The notes beneath the pieces were generated by a model. The model saw only the letters and a program-made list of their open reading frames with translations, made no database searches and was not told the DNA's origin. Made by a program: the position numbers and the translations under genes. Shown here piece by piece: positions 44,567 to 52,587 of a stretch of DNA of 54,642 bases; position 1 is the first letter of the stretch; each line of letters opens with the position of its first letter. Source of the stretch: JBBDJB01 sp040880125. GTDB taxonomy: Bacteria; Planctomycetota; Planctomycetia; Pirellulales; JBBDJB01. The stretch lies in the NCBI GenBank assembly GCA_040880125.1, contig JBBDJB010000004.1, positions 1 to 54,642 on the forward strand, in the 5' to 3' direction.

Positions 44567-45205
44567 ATGAAAAGTAGCGACCTGCAGGATTTAGCCGAGC
44601 ATCTTGCCGATCGCAGGGCAGATCGTGAACTTCGGCGGCGGTTTGCGCCGGAGCTCAGTTACGGCCGGCAGTTCGGTCCTGCGCCTCGCGACGCCCGCCC
44701 GGCAGCCGTGTTGATTCTGCTGTATCCGCACCAGGAAATCGTGCTGCCGCTCACGCTCCGCCCTCCCCACTTGCCGCAGCACGCCGGGCAGATTTGTCTG
44801 CCGGGCGGATTGGTCGAGCCTGATGAGACGAGCCAACAGGCCGCGCTTCGCGAACTCGACGAAGAACTGGGCGTGCGAGACGGCCTGCAGATCATCGGGC
44901 GTCTGTCCGAACTGTACGTGTTTGTCAGTGGGTTTCGCGTTACGCCGTGGCTTGCCGTGCGCGAAGACCAGCCGACCATGATCCCGAACCCGGACGAGGT
45001 TTCGCAGGTAATTGAGGTCCCGCTTGCCGCGCTGGCCGATCCAAATTGCCACCAGCGGATGCTGGTCGAGTTTGGACGGATGCGATTCTACGCACCGTGC
45101 TTCGCATGGCGAGAGTTCCGCATCTGGGGCGCGACCAGCATGATCCTCGGTGAATTGATCGGGGTGATCGAGCAGGCGTCACCGGGTCTGCTCGCCGGGA
45201 AGTAG
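44567..45205 (+). CDS. Nudix hydrolase, CoA-pyrophosphatase type
   Basis: The 212-residue protein holds a full Nudix box, GGLVEPDETSQQAALRELDEELG. Just before it lies the UPF0035 signature LPLTLRPPHLPQHAGQICLPGG, which marks the CoA diphosphatase branch (NudL-like). It probably cleaves CoA or acyl-CoA to 3',5'-ADP and phosphopantetheine. ATG 44567 is preceded directly by GGAAG; TTG 44546 is an alternative. The 3' end overlaps the convergent beta-helix gene by 27 bp, and its start is divergent from the GYF gene. Confidence 0.88.
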   Translation: MKSSDLQDLAEHLADRRADRELRRRFAPELSYGRQFGPAPRDARPAAVLILLYPHQEIVLPLTLRPPHLPQHAGQICLPGGLVEPDETSQQAALRELDEELGVRDGLQIIGRLSELYVFVSGFRVTPWLAVREDQPTMIPNPDEVSQVIEVPLAALADPNCHQRMLVEFGRMRFYAPCFAWREFRIWGATSMILGELIGVIEQASPGLLAGK

Positions 45206-46387
45206 GTTCGCCCGCGTCCGCCACGCCTCCGGCAAGTTGCCGGCCTCCTCCAGTTGCGTCAGCACGTTGCCGGTCACCAGCACGCGGCGGCTGCCGGCCT
45301 CAGTCTCGCCGATCCCCGGTCCGTCGAGCCCGGCGAATAGGTTCCCGCTGATCGCCACATCGGACGTGCCGTCTAGCACGATGCCGCTGGCCGACTGGTC
45401 GTCCTCGGCGCGGCGCTCGCTGTCGCCGATCTGGCTATCGGAAAAGTTATTGCCGGTGATGGTGATGCGGCCACTTTCCGGCCCCACGACCACCGCCCGC
45501 TGCGGCACGATCGTAAACGTGTTGGCGCTGACCGCGCAGCCATGGGCGTCGCGGAGGTCGACGCCGCCGCCGAAATTGTGCGCAATCACATTCGCCGACA
45601 GCGTAATCCCGTAACAATCGCGGTCCAGTAGGATGGCCGTCCCCTGGCACTCTTCGATCATGTTGCCCGAGACGACCGAGCCGTAGGTGTTCTCGATGAT
45701 GACGCCATGTCGCAAATGGTCGTCCAGATTGTTGCCGGTCATACAGAGATTGAAGCCGTCGGCGCAGCGGAGCGCGTCGCGGTTCTCCTCGAACTGATTG
45801 GCGGAGACGACGATGTCGTGGCAACCGGCCAACTCCAGGCCGGTCTGGCCGTTGTACGTCAGCAGCGACTGGACGATGCGCGGGTCTTCGTAGCAGCCGT
45901 CTAGCAATACGCCGTGTCCGCCGTGGTGGCTGACCGAAACGCCTTCGATCAGGATCTCATCGACGCTCCGGGCCACGATGCCGTGGCCGCTCATTTCATT
46001 CCCGGTGATGCGGAGCTTGCTGAGCGTCACTCGCCATAGCGAGTCGTCGCCCTCGGGCGGGGAAAGCACGAGCGCCGGCTGGCCCTGCTGGTTGGTGTTC
46101 TTGATATGGGTGGCGGTGCCGCTCCCTTGGATCATTACGTCGCCCCGCGAGAGGGTCAGCGGTTGGTTGATCTGGAACTCGCCGGGCGGGATGTGCACCA
46201 CGCCGCCTCCCTCGGGCAAGGCGTCCAGCGCGGCTTGCAGGCTCGGATAATCCGCGGCGTCGATGATCGCTCGCGCCCCCGGCAGGGTCGACTTTAAAGC
46301 GGTGGGAGACGTCTGGGCGGCCCCGATCCAGTGCATCCCGCTCAACAGCACGATGGCGGCCAGCAGCAGATATGGCGAGTAACGCAT
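45179..46387 (-). CDS. Secreted right-handed beta-helix repeat protein
   Basis: The 402-residue protein has a signal peptide (LLLAAIVLLSGMHWIGAAQTS). It then has ADYPSLQAALDALPEGGGVVHIPPGEFQINQPLTL and a long set of NosD/PbH1-type strands: VSVSHHGGHGVLLDGC, GLELAGCHDIVVSANQFEEN, GVIIENTYGSVVSGNMIEEC, GITLSANVIAHNFGGGVDLRD, ITITGNNFSDSQIG, DVAISGNLFAGLDG and VLVTGNVLTQL. The fold fits carbohydrate-active or surface-binding proteins; no catalytic site was identified. It is a second, unrelated-looking beta-helix protein beside the one at 30465. Its end overlaps the Nudix gene by 27 bp. Confidence 0.8.
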   Translation of the reverse strand: MRYSPYLLLAAIVLLSGMHWIGAAQTSPTALKSTLPGARAIIDAADYPSLQAALDALPEGGGVVHIPPGEFQINQPLTLSRGDVMIQGSGTATHIKNTNQQGQPALVLSPPEGDDSLWRVTLSKLRITGNEMSGHGIVARSVDEILIEGVSVSHHGGHGVLLDGCYEDPRIVQSLLTYNGQTGLELAGCHDIVVSANQFEENRDALRCADGFNLCMTGNNLDDHLRHGVIIENTYGSVVSGNMIEECQGTAILLDRDCYGITLSANVIAHNFGGGVDLRDAHGCAVSANTFTIVPQRAVVVGPESGRITITGNNFSDSQIGDSERRAEDDQSASGIVLDGTSDVAISGNLFAGLDGPGIGETEAGSRRVLVTGNVLTQLEEAGNLPEAWRTRANLLPGEQTR

Positions 46388-46855
46388 AAGGGTCCTCCGT
46401 TTGGTGGATATGCAGCAAACTGCTCCCGCAGCAGGGTAGCAACGGGCGAGGGCGGTCGCAAATCCGTCCCGCGACAGTGCTTTTTGGCAAACGCGGGGGC
46501 TGGTCGGCGGCCGCCATGAGAAAAAGGCGGGCTGTCTGGAAACAAAATGCCTAGCGGTGGAGTCTAAGGGATGAACATTTCCAAGGACGCGACCGCGCCG
46601 AACCCCCGGCAGGACGAACCAGCGAAGAAAACTTTGAAGATCCTTCTCGCCAAGATTTACTTTCCGGCAACGAAATCGTTATTACAAAGGGGATGCCGTA
46701 GCTGGACTGGTTCGGGCCGAACCCGGAGGACGCCTTAGCTGAACTGGTGACAGTTCAGCCGAACCCGGCGGGCAGTCTGAAATACTTGCGAATTCAGCTA
46801 CGATCCGCAGCCACTTGTCCGTTGCCGGCGGAACTCGGCCGGGGGGAGATTGCCA
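46388..46855. other. Intergenic region upstream of the small membrane protein pair
   Basis: 468 bp, divergent between the beta-helix gene (minus) and the small membrane protein gene (plus). It contains the foldable leader described at 46698-46801. The 55-codon frame from ATG 46571 is doubtful. The remainder shows no gene. Confidence 0.5.
46698..46801 (+). promoter_or_regulatory. Candidate structured 5' leader element
   Basis: GTAGCTG (46698-46704) can pair with CAGCTAC (46795-46801) and enclose inner hairpins: GGTTC/GAACC (46709-46713, 46719-46723) and a 9-bp stem GCTGAACTG (46738-46746) / CAGTTCAGC (46751-46759) closed by GTGA, a GNRA-type tetraloop. The 11-mer GCCGAACCCGG occurs at 46716 and again at 46758, so the element looks like an imperfect tandem duplication. 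It lies 54 bp before the ATG of the first small membrane gene. It matches no riboswitch class known to me. Confidence 0.5.
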
Positions 46856-47104
46856 ATGGCCCAGAAAACCTTCAGCGGCGTACTTTTGGAGATGTTCGAT
46901 CGCGACCCATGGGGGTTCGCCGGCCTGTTCCTGACAATCATGGCGGGAATCTGCCTGGCGTTGATTGTGACCTGCTACCTGTTTCGTCGGCAGACGCTCC
47001 GGCACGCCGAGCGCTCGGCCATGATCCAGAACGGCATCCATCCGGATTATCCGCCGGACGAGGTCCCGGAGACAGTTCCGAAAGAATCGCACGAGGTGTA
47101 TTGA
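46856..47104 (+). CDS. Small single-pass membrane protein (DUF6249-like)
   Basis: The 82-residue protein has one membrane helix (GFAGLFLTIMAGICLALIVTCYLF) then a cytosolic FRRQTLRH, ER and AMIQ followed by GIHPDYP. The same tail motif occurs in the next gene, so the two are paralogues. The membrane-helix plus charged helix pattern recalls DUF6249-type proteins, which have a comparable RHEERMAMIEKG stretch. Function unknown. GGGGGAG about 8 bp upstream supports ATG 46856. The gap to the next gene is 88 bp, so they are likely co-transcribed. Confidence 0.6.
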   Translation: MAQKTFSGVLLEMFDRDPWGFAGLFLTIMAGICLALIVTCYLFRRQTLRHAERSAMIQNGIHPDYPPDEVPETVPKESHEVY

Positions 47105-47192
47105 CGCCGGTTCGCCGGAGAGGAACGCTTTGCGCTCTCCGCGCCGGCTGGGAAGAGGAAATTCAGGTGCACCAGCGGAGAAGGGGAACAGC

Positions 47193-47507
47193 ATGCATCT
47201 GTTGGCACAGGCGGGCTTCGAAGGAAGTGATGTAGATCCGGGGTTGGGAAGCATCCTGGTCGAAAAGTTTCGCGCCAATACGCCGGAATTCTTGATTAGC
47301 GCCGGCATCATCGCCGCGTTGTTGTTCACGGCCCTAGGCATCGCAATGTACGTCTTTCGCCGGCAGACCCTCCGACATGAGGAGCGTATCGCCATGATTC
47401 AGGCGGGCATTCATCCGGATTTTCCATCCGACGCCGCTCCCAACAGCGACATCACCGACGATACCGATTTCGAGCTCAACCTGACGCACGAGCACGTCCG
47501 CTCGTAA
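47193..47507 (+). CDS. Small single-pass membrane protein, paralogue of the preceding gene
   Basis: The 104-residue protein has an N-terminal polar part (MHLLAQAGFEGSDVDPGLGSILVEKF), one membrane helix (FLISAGIIAALLFTALGIAMYVF), then FRRQTLRH, EER and AMIQ followed by GIHPDFPSD, with an acidic C-terminal tail. It is the paralogue of the preceding gene, with a longer N-terminus and tail. AAGGGG upstream of ATG 47193 supports this start; the frame from 47130 adds residues without support. Role unknown. Confidence 0.6.
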   Translation: MHLLAQAGFEGSDVDPGLGSILVEKFRANTPEFLISAGIIAALLFTALGIAMYVFRRQTLRHEERIAMIQAGIHPDFPSDAAPNSDITDDTDFELNLTHEHVRS

Positions 47508-47717
47508 TCGCATGTCGGGCGGCACGCCGGCAGCCAAGTGCGGGGGCGAGTTTTCTCCGGATCACTCCAGGCGCGCGGCCGGCCGCATCGTCGGCATTCT
47601 CAATCGTCTCGGGCGGGCTATACTTGCCATAACGAGCCCGCGGCCTCCCTTTATGGCTGCATTTAGGGAGCACTAGCCGGGTCGCGCACCCGCCACGTCC
47701 GCCAAGAGAATTTGCCG

Positions 47718-49211
47718 ATGAAGATTCGTCAGCTCCTGGAACACCACGGCATCGTCGCCAACCCGTTTGCCGAGGAGGATGCACAGACCGACCCGGTGTT
47801 CAAGGAGCACTGCATCGCCAGCACCTACCATCCCACCTGGGACAAGGTCTACGGCAATCCCGAGGACCCGTCCACGTCGCTCGTGTTGGGCGAGAAGGGC
47901 TCCGGCAAAACAGCGATGCGGCTGCAGATCGCCCGGCACCTGGCCGAGCACAATCGCTCTGCTCCCAATCGGCGGCTGTTCGTCATTGAGTACGACGACT
48001 TCAATCCATTCCTCGACCGTTTCGCCGATAAGCTGAGCGTCCGAAAGCGGCAGTCTGGCCGCGTGCTGTCGGAGTGGAAACTGTGGGATCACATGGACGC
48101 CATCCTTTCGCTGGGGGTGACCGACCTGGTCGATCACATCCTCGGCGGGCAGCGCAGCCAGACGGCATCGCCCAACGTGGTGACCGCCGAGCAACTCAGC
48201 CAACTCGATCCGCACCAGGTCCGCGACGTCATGCTCCTGGCGGCCTGCTACGACCAGTCGACTGCGGAAACCTTCAAGTCTCGTTGGCGGCGGCTGCGGC
48301 GCAAGCTCCGCTTTCGCACGTGGCGCAGCCTGTGGGACAAGGCGCTGGGCGTGGCCGTACTGGTGGCCACCGTGGCCGTGATCGTCTACTGGCAGCAGTG
48401 GGAGTGGCTGCAGACGCCATGGCCGTACGTAATCGTCGCGGCCGGCTGGGTCCCCTGGCTCGTCCGCGCCTGGAAGTGGTACTGGCAGGCCCGGTCCATC
48501 GTCCGGCAGGTCCGTATCGGCAACCACCAGGTAAACCCGTTGCGGCAGGTGCTGATGCGCTTCCCGGCCAGCGACATCCAGGGGCAACCGCTGCCGAGCA
48601 AGCCGCGCACGGACGACCGCTACGAGCTCTTGATGAAGTTCCAGGGGGTGCTGGAGCCGCTCGGGTATACCGGCGTCATTGTGCTAGTCGATCGCGTCGA
48701 CGAGCCGCACCTGATCAACGGCTCGGTCGAACTGATGCGCGAGCTGGTCTGGTCGATGCTCGACAATAAGTTCCTCAAACACCCGGGCCTCGGCATCAAG
48801 CTGCTGTTGCCGATCGAGCTTTCGGTCTATTTGGAGCGCGAAGAGCGAGAGTTTTATCAAAGGGCGCGGCTAGACAAGCAGAACCTCGTGCCGTCGCTCG
48901 AATGGACCGGTGAAGCGCTATATGACGTCGCCAACGCCCGGGTAAAGGCCTGCGCCGCCCCCGGCATGTCGCCTACGCTGCGCGACCTGCTCGACGATTC
49001 GGTCAGCGATTTGCGATTGATCGAGGCCCTACGCGGACTGCGCGTACCCCGACATCTTTTCAAGTTTATGTACCGTCTGTTCGTGGCGCACTGCAACGCC
49101 CACACCGACGACAAGCCGGTGTGGAAGATTCCCAGCGCGACGTTCGAATCGACGCTGGCGGTCTACAGCCGCGAACAAGACGCCGTCGATCGGGGACTTC
49201 GGGCAGGTTAG
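47718..49211 (+). CDS. P-loop NTPase with internal transmembrane segments (KAP-like)
   Basis: The 497-residue protein has Walker A GEKGSGKT at ~58-65 and a Walker B-like VIVLVDRVDE at ~320-329. Between them lie two hydrophobic segments (ALGVAVLVATVAVIVYW at ~209-225, YVIVAAGWVPWLVRAW at ~237-252). P-loop NTPases with membrane segments inserted between Walker A and B are seen in the KAP family, to which this bears only layout resemblance. It would anchor an ATP-driven domain on the inner face of the membrane. The C-terminal ~170 residues are helical. ATG 47718 gives MKIRQLLEHHGIVANPF. The gene is downstream of the two small membrane proteins and upstream of a coiled-coil gene. Confidence 0.65.
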   Translation: MKIRQLLEHHGIVANPFAEEDAQTDPVFKEHCIASTYHPTWDKVYGNPEDPSTSLVLGEKGSGKTAMRLQIARHLAEHNRSAPNRRLFVIEYDDFNPFLDRFADKLSVRKRQSGRVLSEWKLWDHMDAILSLGVTDLVDHILGGQRSQTASPNVVTAEQLSQLDPHQVRDVMLLAACYDQSTAETFKSRWRRLRRKLRFRTWRSLWDKALGVAVLVATVAVIVYWQQWEWLQTPWPYVIVAAGWVPWLVRAWKWYWQARSIVRQVRIGNHQVNPLRQVLMRFPASDIQGQPLPSKPRTDDRYELLMKFQGVLEPLGYTGVIVLVDRVDEPHLINGSVELMRELVWSMLDNKFLKHPGLGIKLLLPIELSVYLEREEREFYQRARLDKQNLVPSLEWTGEALYDVANARVKACAAPGMSPTLRDLLDDSVSDLRLIEALRGLRVPRHLFKFMYRLFVAHCNAHTDDKPVWKIPSATFESTLAVYSREQDAVDRGLRAG

Positions 49212-49454
49212 CAAAAACCGGGCGGCCAGGGGCGGTGCCACGCCGTCTAACGGCCGGCTACGACGTGCGGTATGCGGTGCCGAAATGGCAGTTGCTAGCG
49301 TCTCCTGCACCAAATTGCTTCGCGAAAGAATCAACTTGCGCTACCGGGTTTGCCGATTACGGAAGCTGCGAAGACCTTGACGGTCACGTGGATCAGGCCG
49401 CTGCATGGTCGCTTTTCAGGCGGCACGGCTGAAGCTAGCTCCCGGAATTCTGCG

Positions 49455-50945
49455 ATGGCGACTCAACAAGACAGCAAACCCTCCGGCCCGGCGGAAGCGG
49501 CTCGCCTCATCAAGCCAGCAGAGCGGCGCGTTGACCGGCCGCATCTGCCGGCCAATACGCAGAGCGAACCGGCGACCACGGCCGACGCCCGGCTACTCCT
49601 GCCACACGAGGACGAGAGCGCTGATCCACTGACGGACGAGCAACTGCGGCGGCAGGCGGCACAACTCGGCGAATTACTGCGGCAGCAGCAGGACGAGCTC
49701 GACCGGCGCGAGGCGCGGCTGAACGCCCAGGAAGCCGGCCTGGAGAATCAGCTTCGCGCGGCCCGGCTCTGGGTTAATCAGCGGGAACAGGCCCTCGATC
49801 AGCGTGAGTCGGCGATCGAAGTCCGCACGAAAGCACTTCGGGCACAACAAAAAGCGATTGAAAACGCCGGCCGGGCGGGCTCCTCCGGCTCCGACGACGA
49901 CGAATCATCGACCCTCGCTTCAAAGGCCGCCGGCGGCCACCAGGGCGCCCCTGCAGCCGACGCCTCGCGGGACGATGAGCAGCAAGCCGACTCAGGCAAA
50001 CTCGCAGCCCTTCGCGACTCACTGCGCCAGCGGGAAATCGCCCTGGAGCGGCAATCCTCGCGGCTGAAGCAACAAGAGGCCGAGTTACAACAGCACGCCG
50101 AGCGGCATGAGATTCGGCGAGAGGAAATTTCCGAAGCGGAACAACGCCTGGCCGAGCGGCAGCGGGAGATTCGCCTGGCGATCAAGCGCTTCGAGCGATT
50201 GGGCGTCTCCGAGGCTCGACTCGCACAGATCGAAGAGGAGGCGGCCCAGTTCTCTGCCCGCCGGCGCTATCTCGACGAGGCCGAAGCGCTCTTGGAAAAG
50301 GAGCATCAGCAGCTTGCCGAAGCGCAGCGTCGTATGCAACGCCAACGAATCGAGTCTCAAGATTCACTCGCGCGCCAGAGGCAGGCATTGGCCGCCGAGC
50401 ACGAGCGGAACCAGGCGGAGCTGGAAACCGAACGAGAGCAACTTGCCTCGAGGACCGAGCGCCTGGAACGACGCGAGGCGGCGCTGGCCGAGTTGCGTGA
50501 CGAGCTGTCGCACGCCCAGGGTGAAATTCTGGAAATGCGGCTGGCGGTGGAAGAGCTTTGGGCGCGAATGTCCGGCTCGGCAACGTCGGCGGCGCTCACG
50601 CAGACGATTGCCCAGCTTCGCTCGCGGCTGTCCGACCACTACAGCGAGCTGCGCAGCGAACTCACTCGGCGGCGTGCGGAACTGGATGAGTTGGCCGAGC
50701 GGCTTTCTGGCGAGCACACCCGGCTGGCGGCTGAGCGAGAGCGGCTCACCCGCTGGGTCGAGCAGCGGAACGAGGAGATCGAGCAACAGGCGGCGCGGCT
50801 GATTGCCCGCGAGCAGGAATTGAGCCGCCACCAAGCCGATCAGATCGATGCAAAGCGCGCTTGGAGCGATGAGCGTGCCGGGTATCAGCGCGAGATCCGT
50901 CGACTTCTGGCCGAGCTTCGCAGCGACGCGCTAGCCGCCGCTTGA
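49455..50945 (+). CDS. Long coiled-coil protein, unknown
   Basis: The 496-residue protein is mostly heptad-repeat helix rich in Glu, Gln, Arg and Ala. The first ~60 residues are polar and probably disordered (LLPHEDESADPLTDEQLRRQ marks the end of that part). Coiled coil runs from ~65 to ~150, then an Ala/Ser/Asp-rich break at ~150-180, then coiled coil again to the C-terminus. No membrane segment or catalytic motif is visible. It resembles cytoplasmic filament or scaffold proteins by composition only. ATG 49455 lacks a strong Shine-Dalgarno. It follows the NTPase gene by 243 bp; a functional link is possible but not shown. Confidence 0.65.
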   Translation: MATQQDSKPSGPAEAARLIKPAERRVDRPHLPANTQSEPATTADARLLLPHEDESADPLTDEQLRRQAAQLGELLRQQQDELDRREARLNAQEAGLENQLRAARLWVNQREQALDQRESAIEVRTKALRAQQKAIENAGRAGSSGSDDDESSTLASKAAGGHQGAPAADASRDDEQQADSGKLAALRDSLRQREIALERQSSRLKQQEAELQQHAERHEIRREEISEAEQRLAERQREIRLAIKRFERLGVSEARLAQIEEEAAQFSARRRYLDEAEALLEKEHQQLAEAQRRMQRQRIESQDSLARQRQALAAEHERNQAELETEREQLASRTERLERREAALAELRDELSHAQGEILEMRLAVEELWARMSGSATSAALTQTIAQLRSRLSDHYSELRSELTRRRAELDELAERLSGEHTRLAAERERLTRWVEQRNEEIEQQAARLIAREQELSRHQADQIDAKRAWSDERAGYQREIRRLLAELRSDALAAA

Positions 50946-50976
50946 AGGTGCCACAGCCTTTCCGGTCTGCGCGTCT

Positions 50977-51810
50977 CTACTGGGCGCTTAACGAGTTTTC
51001 TTTCCCGGACTCGCGTTGCTGCTGGGCCTGCACTTCCCGCCTGGCGGCCGCGGCCAGCATCATGCCGCCGCGCAACTGCTGCGGCGTGAAAAACGGCGTA
51101 TCGGGACCGACGATACGGCGGTTCCGCTCCAGGGCGAGTTGCTGCCAGGAGCGGTCGTTGTTCAAGTGCCACACGGCTGCCTGGGCCGCGGCGTGGTTCA
51201 ATTTGCCCGTCCCGAAAGCCTTGAGCAGCTCGATCACCTCGGGTCGCTTCACGAACTTTTCGGCCGGCACGATGGTGTAATCGATCGTGATTCGCGGATT
51301 CGGCTTGCCATGTTCGAGGCAAACACAGGCGACTTCGATCTTGCCGGTTCGGTCCGGCGCAACATTGAACATGCCGCCGCCCATGCCCATTCCGCCACCT
51401 CCCATTCCTCCCATGCCACCCATCATACCCATGCCGCCGCCCATGGCCTGGCTGCCGTTATCGTCACCGCGATCGTTGCCCCCGATGTCACCACCGAGGC
51501 CGCCGACGCCGCCAACCTGCGCCAGGATGTGCGTCGGCACTCCGGCGAAAGCCTGCGGCAATTGCACCGAGAGCGGCTGCTTGGTTTTGTTGGTGATCAG
51601 CACGTTCGCCTGGCGCTCATTCTTCGCCACGAACTTGACTTCGATCTGCCCGTCCTCCATGGCCTGGAAGAGCTCGACCTTTTGCAGATCCGGATCGGAC
51701 CGCCGGTCCGTACCGTCACCCGCCACCGCAGGCGTCGAAACCAGCCACGCCGCTGCGGCCGAGGCGATGCAGAAACTGCCGGCGATCGTCATCCAGCTTC
51801 GCGAAATCAT
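50977..51810 (-). CDS. Secreted protein with Gly/Met-rich segment
   Basis: The 277-residue protein has a signal peptide (GSFCIASAAAAWLVSTPAVA). An N-terminal domain follows (DGQIEVKFVAKNERQANVLITNKTKQPLSVQLPQAFAGVP), beta-sandwich-like. At ~120-150 there is a low-complexity stretch of Gly and Met, followed by VACVCLEHGKPNPRITIDYTIVPAEKF and a helical tail ending in Gln/Glu-rich residues. I recognise no named family; I believe similar proteins occur in Planctomycetes. Met-rich segments can bind copper, but there is no supporting context. Its 3' end is convergent with the coiled-coil gene, 31 bp away. Confidence 0.6.
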   Translation of the reverse strand: MISRSWMTIAGSFCIASAAAAWLVSTPAVAGDGTDRRSDPDLQKVELFQAMEDGQIEVKFVAKNERQANVLITNKTKQPLSVQLPQAFAGVPTHILAQVGGVGGLGGDIGGNDRGDDNGSQAMGGGMGMMGGMGGMGGGGMGMGGGMFNVAPDRTGKIEVACVCLEHGKPNPRITIDYTIVPAEKFVKRPEVIELLKAFGTGKLNHAAAQAAVWHLNNDRSWQQLALERNRRIVGPDTPFFTPQQLRGGMMLAAAARREVQAQQQRESGKENSLSAQ

Positions 51811-52587
51811 CGTTGCCCTGACCTCTCATCTGACGTTTGTGCGGAGGCGCACCCGCCGACGAAACCGGCGGGGCCGAACCGGAAGGTAATCGAAAACGAT
51901 CCGGGACGTTCCATAGTTACTTCGTGCACAGGGCGGAGAGTTATTCCGCCTATTGCAGCAACACTCCTTTAGGATAACCAGCCACCGGTCTGAAATCCAA
52001 GAAAATTAGCGCCGGCGACGCTCGCTAGCCGCGCGCAGCGGGCGCTGACATTCTCGAAGAACGCAGTCGCAAAGGCCGCTTTGCGAATGCACGCGGGGGC
52101 AGGGGGGCTACGTATTCTCGTGTGTCGCTAGATTCTCGTGTGTGCTATGGTTGACAGGAGTTTGCAGGATTCATTAGACTCCCGATTTGCGTAAACCACT
52201 TAAGTTTCAGCGGTTTGTGACTCACCAGGATGGATGACCTCACCCCGCCCGAGGAGGGTGTCGCGACCAGAGATCTCCCTCGCGCAGCGGGGGGAATCAC
52301 TCGGAGGAGCGCGACGGCTACTGCCGACGGGCTTTCCCCGCCTGGCCCGTTAGCCCCCTTCCCACCAGTACAAGCCGGCCGCCTCGCCTGCGGCGCCTGC
52401 GTGCCGCCCGGCGACACCCGCACTGGCCACCCCACAAGCGCGAAGCTGTGTCGGCCGCGCTTGTCGCGATTCCCCGCGATAGCGGCCGCCCTCGCCGTTC
52501 GCTCGGCGGACAATCGCACAGCGTCGCTAAGTTCGATCACACACATTGCAATTTAAGTTTGGGTCATAACAAGAAGGTAAAGCAAAG
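51811..52587. other. 777-bp divergent intergenic region upstream of hppA
   Basis: The region holds a direct repeat ATTCTCGTGTGT at 52114-52125 and 52132-52143, 18 bp apart start to start, and a promoter at 52151-52180. A GC-rich ~300-nt stretch follows before the hppA start, which makes a long leader. Overlapping frames on both strands at 52145-52556 lack domains. Confidence 0.5.
52151..52180 (+). promoter_or_regulatory. Sigma70-type promoter for hppA
   Basis: TTGACA (52151-52156, perfect) and TAGACT (52175-52180) are separated by 18 bp. The direct repeat ATTCTCGTGTGT sits just upstream of the -35 and could be an activator site. The predicted leader would be about 400 nt. Confidence 0.5.

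Noticed and set aside
46571..46738. 55-codon frame from ATG 46571
   Set aside because: No clear ribosome binding spacing, ends inside the structured leader, and its tail is Arg/Thr-rich like random high-GC sequence; kept only as a note.
52145..52556. Frames on both strands in the hppA leader
   Set aside because: No domains, unusual Pro/Arg composition, and a promoter lies at their edge.
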